A stretch of DNA of 64,000 nucleotides from Betaproteobacteria bacterium (GCA_020621865.1 JAHRYW010000009.1:105772-169771), one strand, 5' to 3'. Positions 17,285-25,697 are shown, numbered from the stretch's first letter. Numbers and translations are program-made. Notes: generated by a model not told the origin, from the letters alone.

Positions 17285-18027
17285 TGCGCCCCGGGTTCGG
17301 CTGGCTAAACCGCCCCGGGCTGGCCGGGGGCATCGACAAGACCGGCGAACGGGCCGCCGAATTGCTCGCTCTGGATTTTGGCAGTGTCGAGTTCGGTTCG
17401 GTGACCAGGCTGCCTCTGCCGGGGAGTAACCCGGGATTGCAGGCACTGATTCTCGCAATTGCTACGGTAAGCCGGAAAAAAAGGCCAAAAACCGCAATTG
17501 GCATCGGCCTCGGGCTACCTCCGGATTTGCCGGCCGAGGCGCTGGCCGACGAATGGCTGCAAGGGCTGGGCTTGCTGGCTGAGCTTCCGCCGGTGCCCGA
17601 CTATCTGAGCCTGAATCTGAGTGCTGCGGCGAATCGGCGTTTTGTCGGCGCAGATCTGCGGCCCGTCCTGTTGGATGCGCTGGCCCAGGTGGCGCAATGG
17701 CGTCAGAAGCAGAGCCCGGTGAATAGGCCGCAACTGGCCGTCAAATTGCCGCTGGAGGCAGCTATCGGCTTGGTGCCGGCGATTCGGCAGGCCGGCGTGG
17801 GGCAGATGACTGTGGTCATTCCTGATGCGCAGCCACGACGAGTCGGGCTGCTCATGCTCAGGCAGTTGTGTTCGGCTGCTTCGGGGATGCGGATCGTTGC
17901 CGTGGGCGGCATCCGTAAAGCGACGGACCGGCTGGAAATGCTGAACGCCGGCTGTGCCGGCGTTCAGGTCCATCGTCTGTTCGTGGCGGAGGGAGCCGCC
18001 ACCCCAGGTTTGCTGCTTACTTACTGA
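17275..18027 (+). CDS. Short dihydroorotate dehydrogenase-like flavoprotein
   Basis: 250 residues, against about 340 for PyrD class 2. Recognisable pieces are the start of the barrel (GLAGGIDKTGERAAELLALDFGSVEFGSVT), SLNLSAA and the C-terminal phosphate-binding region (IVAVGGIRKATDRLEMLNAGCAGVQVHR). The usual catalytic Ser/Asn segment and the TQ/KIAPDL region are poorly preserved, so activity as PyrD is doubtful. It overlaps serC by ten bases and contains dispersed repeat copy 2. It may be a decaying or repurposed paralogue. Confidence 0.6.
   Translation: MGMMRPGFGWLNRPGLAGGIDKTGERAAELLALDFGSVEFGSVTRLPLPGSNPGLQALILAIATVSRKKRPKTAIGIGLGLPPDLPAEALADEWLQGLGLLAELPPVPDYLSLNLSAAANRRFVGADLRPVLLDALAQVAQWRQKQSPVNRPQLAVKLPLEAAIGLVPAIRQAGVGQMTVVIPDAQPRRVGLLMLRQLCSAASGMRIVAVGGIRKATDRLEMLNAGCAGVQVHRLFVAEGAATPGLLLTY
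17457..17499 (+). repeat. Dispersed repeat copy 2, inside the DHODH-like gene
   Basis: AATTGCTACGGTAAGC is followed by an A7 tract and GGCCAAAAA. The sense frame encodes IATVSRKKRPKTA, the same reading frame as copies 3 and 4. Confidence 0.75.
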
Positions 18028-19006
18028 TCGTCAGGTAGACCAGCGTCTGGTTGAGCAGCTGGTAGCCAATTTCGCCGAAGGTGATCGGACCCGTAACGTT
18101 GGCCGTCCGCTTGCCTTCCAGGTTGGAGTACAGGAAGTTCAGGATGCAGTTGCACGAGAAGGTGATGCCTGATTCGATCTTGGGCAGGGCAGCCTGAAAC
18201 TCGTGGACATAGTCCGTGACCGGCGCCGCGATCTTGTAGGTCAGCCCCTGGAATACTGGCGCATAGAACTCGACCTTGCCGGCCTTGGCGTCGACTGCCT
18301 TGATGCTGACGTTGATCATGGCACCGCAGTAATCGGCAACCAGCGGCAGGCGGGTGTCGATATTGTTCGCCGTCAGGAATTCAGCCAGGTTGGCCGGTTT
18401 GCCCCCGATCGTGCAGGCGCCGGCAGTGAAACCGGTGTTGTCGAAGGTGATGCTGTCGCCTTGGCCGGGCTGGAAGAGATTGACGATATCGATCTGCGCG
18501 TACTGGTCCGGCGGCAGCGGAATGTCCATGGCGACTGCGTGCTGATCGGACAGTTCGCCGGTCAGGCCGTTGGCGACCTTGGGCGTGGTTTTGCCCAGAT
18601 CCTCAAGATGGATGCCGGCCACCCAGCCGACCACCGGCTTGATGTACATGTCTTCGTAATTCGGCGCATTCTCGGCGAAGCTGCTGTGGCATGGGCCAAA
18701 GGCCGGAACGACGAGGATCGTGTAACCGTGGTCCGGTGCGTTGCGGCAGAGCTGCGGCAGCGAATCGACATCGTACTGGCGAATGGTCGGTGCGCTGGCC
18801 ATGTCGACGATCTCGTTGACGAAAACCTGATCGCGAGCGATTTTGCCGCCTTCGGACGACATGAAGTAAGGAATGGTGCCGCCGATCCAGTTGCCCTTCG
18901 GGAGTTGTTTCAGGGCTTCCTCGTCACCGGCGATATTCAGAAACTTGCCGGCGTTGATCAATGCGGACGCCTGGCTGATGCTCATCAGCCCGGTGTTTGC
19001 TTTCAT
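18017..19006 (-). CDS. Conserved protein of unknown function (DUF6976/FIST-like)
   Basis: 329 residues, no signal peptide or membrane helix; the ATG follows GAGGATAAA. The C-terminal part (ITFSCNCILNFLYSNLEGK, GPITFGEIGYQLLNQTLVYL) resembles the end of FIST_C sensory domains, and the middle holds His and Cys residues (FGPCHSS, DYCGAM). I recall similar proteins under DUF6976, with moderate certainty. It is followed by the 231-residue gene upstream on the same strand (22-base gap), so the two form a unit convergent with the DHODH-like gene. The function is unknown. Confidence 0.6.
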   Translation of the reverse strand: MKANTGLMSISQASALINAGKFLNIAGDEEALKQLPKGNWIGGTIPYFMSSEGGKIARDQVFVNEIVDMASAPTIRQYDVDSLPQLCRNAPDHGYTILVVPAFGPCHSSFAENAPNYEDMYIKPVVGWVAGIHLEDLGKTTPKVANGLTGELSDQHAVAMDIPLPPDQYAQIDIVNLFQPGQGDSITFDNTGFTAGACTIGGKPANLAEFLTANNIDTRLPLVADYCGAMINVSIKAVDAKAGKVEFYAPVFQGLTYKIAAPVTDYVHEFQAALPKIESGITFSCNCILNFLYSNLEGKRTANVTGPITFGEIGYQLLNQTLVYLTISK

Positions 19007-19028
19007 TTTTTTATCCTCGCAAATCGAT

Positions 19029-19724
19029 TCAAAGTTTGCTTAATTGTGCCAGTTCGTGGCCGAGCGTTTGTTCATAGCGGGCAAAGTAGCGCTGCAGTTC
19101 ATAAGCCTTGAGGAGCCTGACCTCCGGGTCGGTGATGACCCGCATCTGCTCGCGCAGCTTGGTGAGCAGGAATTTCAGGCCCAACAGGCGAATATCGATG
19201 TTGACCGAGCCATCGAGGAGTTTTTCCCAGATCGGCGAGTCGGGGTCCGGGACGTTCGATGACGAAGATGCCTCGGGGATGGCGACATTCGGAGCGTTGC
19301 CACCGGACAGGCCGGCTTTGCCGCTATCCAGCGTGTGCTTGAATTTCCACAGGTCGGCAACGGTGATGTCGAGAATGGCACAGATGCTTTGCAATTTGAT
19401 GCCGTCGCGCATCATGGCCGCAATCATGCGCGACATGCCGTGCGTGAATGGCATGCCAGGTTCGCCGACCCACGGCAACGGCGGCGAATCGTTGTTGGGA
19501 ACTGCGTGTACGACACAGCGGCATCCGCCAAGATTGACATGTCGCCAAGCCATCTCCCGATCTTCCGGGATGGCCGCCGATTTATTGCCGAAAAACCAGC
19601 TCTTCCCGGTTTGCCGGGCAATCCAAACGTCGATCTGCTGCTTACCCAGGTCTTCGCGCACCCGGACGATGTTCCACGGGGGCGAGATGTCCAGCGCCTT
19701 GTGCAGTAATTCCTCTGTTTTCAT
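19029..19724 (-). CDS. ISL3-transposase N-terminus-like protein
   Basis: 231 residues from the ATG at 19724. Residues about 8-140 follow the order of the ISL3 transposase N-terminal region: PPWNIVRVREDLGKQQIDVWI, MAWRHVNLGGCRCVVHA, PLPWVGEPGMPFTHGMSRMIAAMM and a helix-turn-helix-like LQSICAILDITVADLWKFK. The zinc-ribbon Cys are mostly lost and there is no catalytic DDE domain. The C-terminal half is different (SPIWEKLLDGSVNIDIRLLGLKFLLTKL). It is intact and paired with the unknown gene at 18017, which suggests a domesticated, perhaps DNA-binding, protein. Confidence 0.5.
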   Translation of the reverse strand: MKTEELLHKALDISPPWNIVRVREDLGKQQIDVWIARQTGKSWFFGNKSAAIPEDREMAWRHVNLGGCRCVVHAVPNNDSPPLPWVGEPGMPFTHGMSRMIAAMMRDGIKLQSICAILDITVADLWKFKHTLDSGKAGLSGGNAPNVAIPEASSSSNVPDPDSPIWEKLLDGSVNIDIRLLGLKFLLTKLREQMRVITDPEVRLLKAYELQRYFARYEQTLGHELAQLSKL

Positions 19725-20114
19725 GGTTGTGCTTGTCTCCTGAATGATTGTATTGGCCGAATGACGCCATGAGATCGTCTTCGTTCTTTGGAAATGCTGA
19801 TACTCAACGTGCAAGAATCGCACCCGCTTGCGATGGCAATTCAATGGTCAATTTATCGGAATGCGATTTTCGAACTTGAGATGCAACATTTTTGGCAGGC
19901 AGTAGCGGACGACGGGGTTTTTTATATTTGTTATGCCGCTTGTACGACGCTGGACGTTCCCTCGGTGGTTGTTTAAGTTTGGTACGCCGTTCAATAACTG
20001 CGCACCCTTGAACAATTCGGACGAGTTGTCATACACCGGCCTAAAGAAAACCTTGAGCAGCAATTCACCATAATCCCGATGTCGCTGCCGGTGGGCGCGG
20101 GCAAACTCGCTGCC
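19725..20114. promoter_or_regulatory. Divergent intergenic region before pqqB
   Basis: These 390 bases are more A/T-rich than their surroundings and hold no gene that I can support. Neither a sigma-54 consensus nor a clear -35/-10 pair was found. The pqqB ribosome-binding site is poor. Confidence 0.4.
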
Positions 20115-21044
20115 ATGAAAATACTTGTCCTTGGTTCCTCCGCCGGTGGTGGTTTTCCCCAGTGGAATTGCAATTGCCGCAATTGTGCAGGTGTTCGTGA
20201 CGGCAGCGTGCGCTCCATTCCCCGCACGCAGTCGTCGATCGCGGTCAGCGCCAATGGTGTTGACTGGGTGTTGTTCAACGCATCTCCGGACATCCTGAGT
20301 CAGATTCGCGCCAGCCCGGCACTGCAGCCAGGGCGTGGCTTGCGCGACACCGGCATCGTCGGCGTCGTGCTGATCGACGCCCAGATAGACCATACGACCG
20401 GGCTGTTCATGCTGCGCGAAGGCAAGCCGCTCGATGTCTGGTGTACTTCGCAGGTCCATGAGGATCTGACCACCGGCAATCCGGTATTCAACGTTCTCTC
20501 CCACTTCTGTACCGTGCGCTGGCAGCAGGTCCAGACGCAACCCCCGTCGCCCTTCTCCATTCCCGGGGCGGCGGGGCTGACTTTCACGCCGGTGCCCTTG
20601 TCCAGCAAGGCGCCACCGTATTCACCGCATCGCCACGACCCGCATCCCGGTGACAACATCGGTGTCCTGATCGAGGACGCGGCGACCGGCGGCAAGATCT
20701 TCTACGCCCCGGGCTTCGGCGCCATGGAGCCACATCTCGAACCCTTCCTGGCCGACTCTGACTGCGTCCTGCTCGACGGCACCTTCTGGACCGACGACGA
20801 GATGATCCGGCTCGGCATCTCGACCAAGTGCGCCCGCGAAATCGGCCACCTGCCACAGTCAGGGCCAGAGGGCATGATTGATTTGCTCGGTCGCTATGCC
20901 AAGCCGCGCAAGATACTGATTCACATCAACAATACCAATCCAATTCTCGACGAAGACTCGCCGGAGCGCGCCGAACTGACGCGCGCCGGGATCGAACTGG
21001 CCTACGACGGGATGCTGATTGAAGACGGAGACAAAAACGCATGA
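20115..21044 (+). CDS. pqqB: PQQ biosynthesis protein PqqB
   Basis: 309 residues of the metallo-beta-lactamase fold. The signature start [21 protein letters not shown] carries the Cys pair seen in PqqB. Other marks are [55 protein letters not shown] and [12 protein letters not shown]. PqqB is thought to hydroxylate the Glu-Tyr intermediate. The ATG at 20115 gives the normal family length. The ATG of pqqC overlaps its stop. Confidence 0.96.
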   Translation: MKILVLGSSAGGGFPQWNCNCRNCAGVRDGSVRSIPRTQSSIAVSANGVDWVLFNASPDILSQIRASPALQPGRGLRDTGIVGVVLIDAQIDHTTGLFMLREGKPLDVWCTSQVHEDLTTGNPVFNVLSHFCTVRWQQVQTQPPSPFSIPGAAGLTFTPVPLSSKAPPYSPHRHDPHPGDNIGVLIEDAATGGKIFYAPGFGAMEPHLEPFLADSDCVLLDGTFWTDDEMIRLGISTKCAREIGHLPQSGPEGMIDLLGRYAKPRKILIHINNTNPILDEDSPERAELTRAGIELAYDGMLIEDGDKNA

Positions 21045-21790
21045 ACATGAACGATCTGAAACCCTGGACGCCTGAAGAATTCGAGGCCAAGCTGCGAGCC
21101 AAGAGCGTCAGCTACCACATCTACCATCCCTTCCAGGCAATGATGCATGAGGGAAAGTGCACCCGCGAGCAACTGCAGGCCTGGGTGGCCAATCGCTACT
21201 ATTACCAGATCAGCATTCCGGTCAAGGATGCTGCAATTATGGCCAACTGCCCGGACCGCGAAGTGCGCCGCCACTGGGTACAGCGCATTCTTGATCATGA
21301 CGGCTACGGCGGCGAGGCCGGCGGTATCGAGGCCTGGATTCGCCTCGGCGAGGCGGTTGGCTTGAGGCGCGAGCAAATCGTTTCGCAAGAGCTGGTTCTG
21401 CCCGGCGTACGCTTTGCCGTCGATGCCTACGTCAATTTCGCTCGTCACTCGCCCTGGCAGGAGGCAGCCGCTTCGTCGCTGACCGAACTGTTCGCGCCGA
21501 CCATCCACAAGTCCCGCCTTGACCACTGGCCAACGCATTACCCGTGGATCGAACCGGAAGGCTACGACTACTTCCAGCGCCGCCTGACCGAAGCGCCGCG
21601 CGACGTGGTCAATGGCCTGCGTATCACGCTGGGTTACTTCAACACCCGCGAAGCGCAGGAGAAGGTGCTCGGCATCCTGCAATTCAAGCTCGATCTGCTG
21701 TGGTCCATGCTCGACGCCATGCTGCTCGCCTATTGCCCGGTGCAGATCGAAGGCTGGGGACCCTATACCCAGATGACCAAGGTCTCATGA
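21041..21790 (+). CDS. pqqC: PQQ synthase PqqC
   Basis: 249 residues, the normal length. PqqC carries out the final cofactor-free ring closure and oxidation to PQQ. Conserved segments are [75 protein letters not shown] and [29 protein letters not shown]. The ATG at 21041 overlaps the pqqB stop (ATGA). A 109-base gap with its own promoter separates it from pqqA. Confidence 0.97.
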   Translation: MNMNDLKPWTPEEFEAKLRAKSVSYHIYHPFQAMMHEGKCTREQLQAWVANRYYYQISIPVKDAAIMANCPDREVRRHWVQRILDHDGYGGEAGGIEAWIRLGEAVGLRREQIVSQELVLPGVRFAVDAYVNFARHSPWQEAAASSLTELFAPTIHKSRLDHWPTHYPWIEPEGYDYFQRRLTEAPRDVVNGLRITLGYFNTREAQEKVLGILQFKLDLLWSMLDAMLLAYCPVQIEGWGPYTQMTKVS

Positions 21791-21828
21791 TTTTCTTGAG
21801 CCCGTTTTGGCAAAACCACGGGTGTGCA

Positions 21829-21844
21829 TGGCACATCATTTGCT
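21829..21844 (+). promoter_or_regulatory. Sigma-54 (-24/-12) promoter of pqqA
   Basis: TGGCACATCATTTGCT is an exact TGGCAC-N5-TTGC match, 55 bases before the pqqA start. A 7-bp hairpin (GGAACGG/CCGTTCC, 21858-21878) lies in the leader that would follow. Confidence 0.75.
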
Positions 21845-21899
21845 GACAATCAAATCTGGAACGGTATGGTGCCGTTCCAAAACCAATTAGGAGACACCC

Positions 21900-21974
21900 A
21901 TGAACTGGCAAACCCCCGCTTACTGCGAAATCCGCCTCGGCTTCGAAGTCACCGCTTACGTCTACGTGCGCTAA
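21900..21974 (+). CDS. pqqA: PQQ precursor peptide PqqA
   Basis: A 24-residue peptide, MNWQTPAYCEIRLGFEVTAY plus VYVR. The ExxxY pair (Glu and Tyr in FEVTAY) that PqqE cross-links is present in the usual GFEVT context. The ribosome-binding site is AGGAGACACCC. It lies after pqqBC rather than first, as in the common ABCDE order, and is followed at once by a terminator-like hairpin. Confidence 0.95.
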   Translation: MNWQTPAYCEIRLGFEVTAYVYVR

Positions 21975-21983
21975 GTAGGCTGT

Positions 21984-22013
21984 GGGCGGCGGCGATGTCT
22001 GCCGCCCTTTTTT
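21984..22013 (+). terminator. Terminator/attenuator between pqqA and pqqD
   Basis: A GGGCGGC/GCCGCCC stem with a ten-base loop is followed by six T residues. Partial termination here would give an excess of the small pqqA transcript, as reported for pqqA in other bacteria. Confidence 0.8.
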
Positions 22014-22030
22014 CCTTGATGAGAGCCGAT

Positions 22031-22303
22031 ATGAACAATGAAGTATGTCCGCGGCTCAGTCCGCATTACGTTTTCCGCTGGGAAGCCAGTCAGGATGCAC
22101 ACATCCTGCTCTACCCGGAAGGCCTGATCAAACTCAATACCGCTGCCGCCGAAATCCTCAAGCGCTGCAACGGTGAGCGCAAGATTGCGGAGATCGTTGC
22201 CGATCTCGACGCTACTTTCCCCGGTCACAGTGATAGTATCGGCAAGGATGTCGACGCCTTTCTGACCATGGCTCAGGACAAGGGCTGGTTGGCAAAAACC
22301 TGA
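22031..22303 (+). CDS. pqqD: PqqA-binding chaperone PqqD
   Basis: 90 residues with the RiPP recognition-element fold. PRLSPHYVFRWEASQDAHILLYPEGLIKLN, AAEILKRCNGERKIAEIVADL and FLTMAQDKGWL match PqqD. It presents PqqA to PqqE. ATG 22031 was chosen because the earlier frame overlaps the terminator and pqqA. pqqU starts 24 bases later. Confidence 0.95.
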   Translation: MNNEVCPRLSPHYVFRWEASQDAHILLYPEGLIKLNTAAAEILKRCNGERKIAEIVADLDATFPGHSDSIGKDVDAFLTMAQDKGWLAKT

Positions 22304-22326
22304 ACCTCTCCGCTTAAAACAAAAAA

Positions 22327-24408
22327 ATGAAATTTCGCCCGAGTCGTATCGCAGCGATCATCGCTGCCGCTTTTCCTTGTATTGCCATTGCCGAAGCTGC
22401 CCTGACGCTTGATAGTGTTGTGGTGACCGGTTCTCGTGTTGAGCACAGTTCGTTTGATTTACCTGCTGCTATTGATGTGGTTAACGCCGACAGGATTGGT
22501 GCCGCTCAGGCACGGGTAAATGCTTCCGAGGCCCTGGCCGCTGTTCCTGGCATCAATGTCCAGAATCGCCAAAACTACGCGCAGGATTTGCAGATTTCTT
22601 CGCGCGGCTTTGGTGCGCGCTCTGCGTTCGGTGTACGAGGCATTCGCCTTATTTCCGACGGTATTCCCGCGTCGATGCCTGATGGGCAGGGCCAGGCTGC
22701 GACCTTCAATCTCGATCGCGCCGAGCGCATTGAGGTATTGCGCGGGCCGATGACTGCCGTCTACGGAAATCAGGCCGGTGGCGTGATTCAGATGTTCACC
22801 CCGGACGGCAAGGGGGCGCCGTCGGTTGAAGGCAATTTTTCGGCCGGCAGTTACGGCACTTGGAAAGCCGATCTCAGCGCCCAGGGGGAAGTTGGCGGTG
22901 TCGGCTATGTGATTGATGCCTCTCGTTTTGCCACCGAAGGTTATCGCGATCACAGTTCGGCCGAGCGCGACCAGACCATGGCCAAACTGACCTTCCGGCC
23001 GAGCCAGGATGGCAAGTTGACGCTGATTGCGAATACCTTCAGGCAGGATGCGCAGGACCCTCAGGGGTTGGCCTGGGCAGCCTATCAAGCAAACCCGCGC
23101 AGCGTTGCCCAGCCCGTTCTTGATTTCAATACGCGCAAGAGCATTGACCACCAGCAGGGTGGGGCGACCTACGAACACCGTTTTGGCGAACATACCGTCC
23201 AGTTGTCTGCATACGCTGGTCAGCGTTCGACGATTCAATATCAGTCGATCCCTCCCGGACCGCAAGGCAATCCCCGTCATTCAGGTGGTGTAATCGACTT
23301 TGACCGTGATTTCTCGGGTTTGTCTGGGCGCTGGATTGGGCGCTTTGACTTGGCCGGAGGAAAATTGACGACTACAGCCGGGGTCGATTTCGAGCAGTCT
23401 GAAGATGATCGTCGGGGTTATGAAAACTTTGTTGGCGCTACGCTGGGGGTCAAGGGAACTTTGCGTCGGCAGGAGAATGACAGGGTCTTCAGTTTCGACC
23501 AATACGCTCAAGCTGAGTGGCAGGGCGAGCGCTGGACTTTCAGCGGAGGGGTACGTCATAGCCGGGTATCGTTCAAAGTTGACGACGCGTATCTGAGTAA
23601 CGGCGACGACAGCGGTAGTGTGACCTACGAGAAGACGACTCCAACTGCGGCAGTCATGTATCGGCTGGCTGACACGGTTAACGTCTACGCCAGTGCCGCT
23701 CGCGGCTTCGAGGCGCCGACTTTTAACGAAATGTTCTATTCGAGTGGTGGTGGGGCGTTCAATTTCGGGCTCAAACCATCTTCCAGTACTCATTATGAGG
23801 CTGGGTTCAAAGCCTATGTAGGCAGGGATAGCCGTCTGGATGTTGCGCTTTTCCAGATAAAGACCAATAACGAAATGGTCGTCCTGTCGGCCACTGGTGG
23901 CAGAACAGCTTATCAGAATGCAGGACCCACCACTCGCCGTGGCGTGGAGCTGGCATTGGATAGCCGTTGGGCTGGAAATCTCGCCAGCCGATTTGCCTAC
24001 ACCTATCTGGACGCCAAGTATGACGAAGCATTTTCTAGCAATGGTAACCCGGTGAATGCAGGTAGCAAGTTGCCGGGCGTTGCTGAAAACAACCTGTTTG
24101 CTGAACTTGTCTGGAAGCATCCGGGCAGCGGCTTCCATGCCGGAGTCGAAGGAATAGCACGCAGCAAGGTTTATGTGGAAGATACCAACACGCGCCAGGC
24201 CGCACCGGGCTATGCCATAGCCAATTTGCGATTTGGTGTTGATCGCCAATATGGAGCGTTGAAACTTGGCACTTTCCTCCGACTGAACAACCTGTTTGAT
24301 CGACAGTATGTCGGTTCGGTGATCGTCGGTGACAGCAATCTTAGGTTCTACGAAGCCGCCCCTGGGTTCAACTGGTTGGCCGGCGTCAGCGCCCGCTATG
24401 CGTTCTGA
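22327..24408 (+). CDS. pqqU: TonB-dependent PQQ receptor PqqU (YncD-like)
   Basis: 693 residues with a signal peptide, plug and 22-strand barrel. From memory of E. coli YncD/PqqU, many segments match: VPGINVQNRQNYAQDLQ, SRGFGARSAFGVRG, DGIPASMPDGQGQ, GYRDHSSAERD, IQYQSIPPGPQ, RRGYENFV, FNFGLKPSS, and FDRQYVGSVIVGDSN near the end. PqqU takes up PQQ from outside the cell. Here the gene directly follows pqqD in what looks like one transcript and ends at a terminator, so a PQQ producer also encodes a salvage receptor. The ATG lacks a strong ribosome-binding site. Confidence 0.88.
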   Translation: MKFRPSRIAAIIAAAFPCIAIAEAALTLDSVVVTGSRVEHSSFDLPAAIDVVNADRIGAAQARVNASEALAAVPGINVQNRQNYAQDLQISSRGFGARSAFGVRGIRLISDGIPASMPDGQGQAATFNLDRAERIEVLRGPMTAVYGNQAGGVIQMFTPDGKGAPSVEGNFSAGSYGTWKADLSAQGEVGGVGYVIDASRFATEGYRDHSSAERDQTMAKLTFRPSQDGKLTLIANTFRQDAQDPQGLAWAAYQANPRSVAQPVLDFNTRKSIDHQQGGATYEHRFGEHTVQLSAYAGQRSTIQYQSIPPGPQGNPRHSGGVIDFDRDFSGLSGRWIGRFDLAGGKLTTTAGVDFEQSEDDRRGYENFVGATLGVKGTLRRQENDRVFSFDQYAQAEWQGERWTFSGGVRHSRVSFKVDDAYLSNGDDSGSVTYEKTTPTAAVMYRLADTVNVYASAARGFEAPTFNEMFYSSGGGAFNFGLKPSSSTHYEAGFKAYVGRDSRLDVALFQIKTNNEMVVLSATGGRTAYQNAGPTTRRGVELALDSRWAGNLASRFAYTYLDAKYDEAFSSNGNPVNAGSKLPGVAENNLFAELVWKHPGSGFHAGVEGIARSKVYVEDTNTRQAAPGYAIANLRFGVDRQYGALKLGTFLRLNNLFDRQYVGSVIVGDSNLRFYEAAPGFNWLAGVSARYAF

Positions 24409-24916
24409 TTTTTTCTCGCGTCGAATTGCGGCGCCCTTCGGGGTGCCGTTTTTTTTGCGTTTGTTTTTCGGAGGATTGCTGTGCGTCAGCTTGGGCGTTG
24501 CGGCAGCTGGCGATGTGACGACGCAGGTGTTGGCGGGGAGCGATTTTAAGTCGGCGCACGATGCCTTGATCGAGACTATCGAAGCCGAGGGCCTGGTGGT
24601 TAGCGCGGTGGTTCCGTTCAATGGCATGTTGGCACGGACGGCAAAGGATCTGGCGCAGGAGGCCAGTCCATTTGCTGAGGCGGAAATCGTCCAGTTCTGC
24701 AGTAGCGTCCTGGCGTGGCAGATGGTGACCGAAGATGCCTCTCAGCTGTCGCTGTGTCCGCTGTCCATCGCGATTTACGCAAAGGCCGTTGAGCCCGGGA
24801 TGATCATGCTGGCTTATCGGTCGCCAGGAAGAGAGTCGCCGGCTCGGGCCAAGGGCGATGATCTGCTGCGTCGCGTCGTGGCGCGTGCCGCTGAATTGGC
24901 GCGGATGCGCTGGTAG
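24398..24916 (+). CDS. Exported DUF302 protein
   Basis: 172 residues from ATG 24398, which overlaps the pqqU stop. The upstream gene's terminator lies within its first codons, so TTG 24455 or 24461 may be the true start and would give a clean signal peptide (LFFGGLLCVSLGVAAAG). The mature part matches DUF302: DFKSAHDALIETIEAEGLVV, a Cys pair (QFCSSVL, LSLCPLSIAIYA) and PGMIMLAYRSPG. The role is unknown; relatives occur with redox and metal genes. It is convergent with fnr. Confidence 0.65.
   Translation: MRSDFFSRRIAAPFGVPFFLRLFFGGLLCVSLGVAAAGDVTTQVLAGSDFKSAHDALIETIEAEGLVVSAVVPFNGMLARTAKDLAQEASPFAEAEIVQFCSSVLAWQMVTEDASQLSLCPLSIAIYAKAVEPGMIMLAYRSPGRESPARAKGDDLLRRVVARAAELARMRW
24429..24456 (+). 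terminator. Rho-independent terminator of the pqqA-D-U transcript
   Basis: CGGCGCCC/GGGTGCCG with a TTCG loop and eight T residues. It lies 21 bases after the pqqU stop. Confidence 0.88.
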
Positions 24917-24922
24917 CGCCGA

Positions 24923-25666
24923 TCAGGGGCGGTGACTCATCAGAGCCTTCAGCCCATTGACGTTGAGAATCCGGATGTGTTTTTGCTGGACGGCGATGTG
25001 GCCTTCTTCCTGGAATTTCGAGAAGGCCCGGGATACGGTTTCCAGTTTCAGCCCAAGGTAGCTGCCGATTTCCTCGCGTGTCATGCGTAGGTAAAACTCG
25101 GCGTGCGAGAAACCGCGCGCCGTAAAGCGCTGTGACAGGTTGAGCAGGAAGGCGGCCAGGCGTTCTTCGGCGCGCATCGTGCCGAGCAGCATCATGACGC
25201 CATGGTCTCGGACGATTTCCCGGCTCATTACCTTATGGAAGTGATGCTGCAGCGTATGGATTTCACGCGACAGACTTTCCAGGCGGGAGAATGGGATGGC
25301 GCAAATTTCGCTGTCTTCCAGCGCAATGGCGTTGCAGGTATGAACCTCGGTGCTGATGCCGTCCATGCCGAGCAGTTCGCCGGCCATCTGGAAACCGGTG
25401 ACCTGGTCGCGACCGTCTTCGAGTAGAACGTCGGTCTTGAAGAAGCCGCTACGAATGGCGTAGATGGCGTCGAAGGCTTCGCCGGCGCGGTAAAGGTGGT
25501 CGCCGCGTTTGATGCGGCGGCGGGTGGATACCAGGTCGTCGAGGCGTTCAAGTTCGTCAAGGCTGAGGCCGAAAGGCAGGCACAACTCGCGCAGGTTGCA
25601 GTTGGAGCACGCCGTCTTGATGACCGACAGCGAAATTTCCTGATTTAGCGGGTGGGTTTGAGGCAT
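24923..25666 (-). CDS. fnr: FNR-family oxygen-responsive transcription regulator
   Basis: 247 residues from ATG 25666 (a TTG two codons earlier is possible). The N-terminal cluster-binding Cys20, Cys23 and Cys29 (CSNCNLRELC) plus the later Cys in VHTCNAIAL are the four [4Fe-4S] ligands. A cyclic-nucleotide-type beta-barrel, a dimer helix and a helix-turn-helix with the FNR recognition pattern (LKLETVSRAFSKF) follow. It should activate anaerobic genes when the cluster is intact. It is divergent from hemN with an FNR-type palindrome between them. Confidence 0.95.
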   Translation of the reverse strand: MPQTHPLNQEISLSVIKTACSNCNLRELCLPFGLSLDELERLDDLVSTRRRIKRGDHLYRAGEAFDAIYAIRSGFFKTDVLLEDGRDQVTGFQMAGELLGMDGISTEVHTCNAIALEDSEICAIPFSRLESLSREIHTLQHHFHKVMSREIVRDHGVMMLLGTMRAEERLAAFLLNLSQRFTARGFSHAEFYLRMTREEIGSYLGLKLETVSRAFSKFQEEGHIAVQQKHIRILNVNGLKALMSHRP

Positions 25667-25683
25667 TGGCAACCTGTGTTAGC

Positions 25684-25697
25684 TTGATCCATGTCAA
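25684..25697. promoter_or_regulatory. FNR box between fnr and hemN
   Basis: TTGATCCATGTCAA fits TTGAT-N4-ATCAA with one mismatch. It is 18 bases from the fnr start and 55 bases from the hemN start, so it could serve both genes. Confidence 0.75.
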
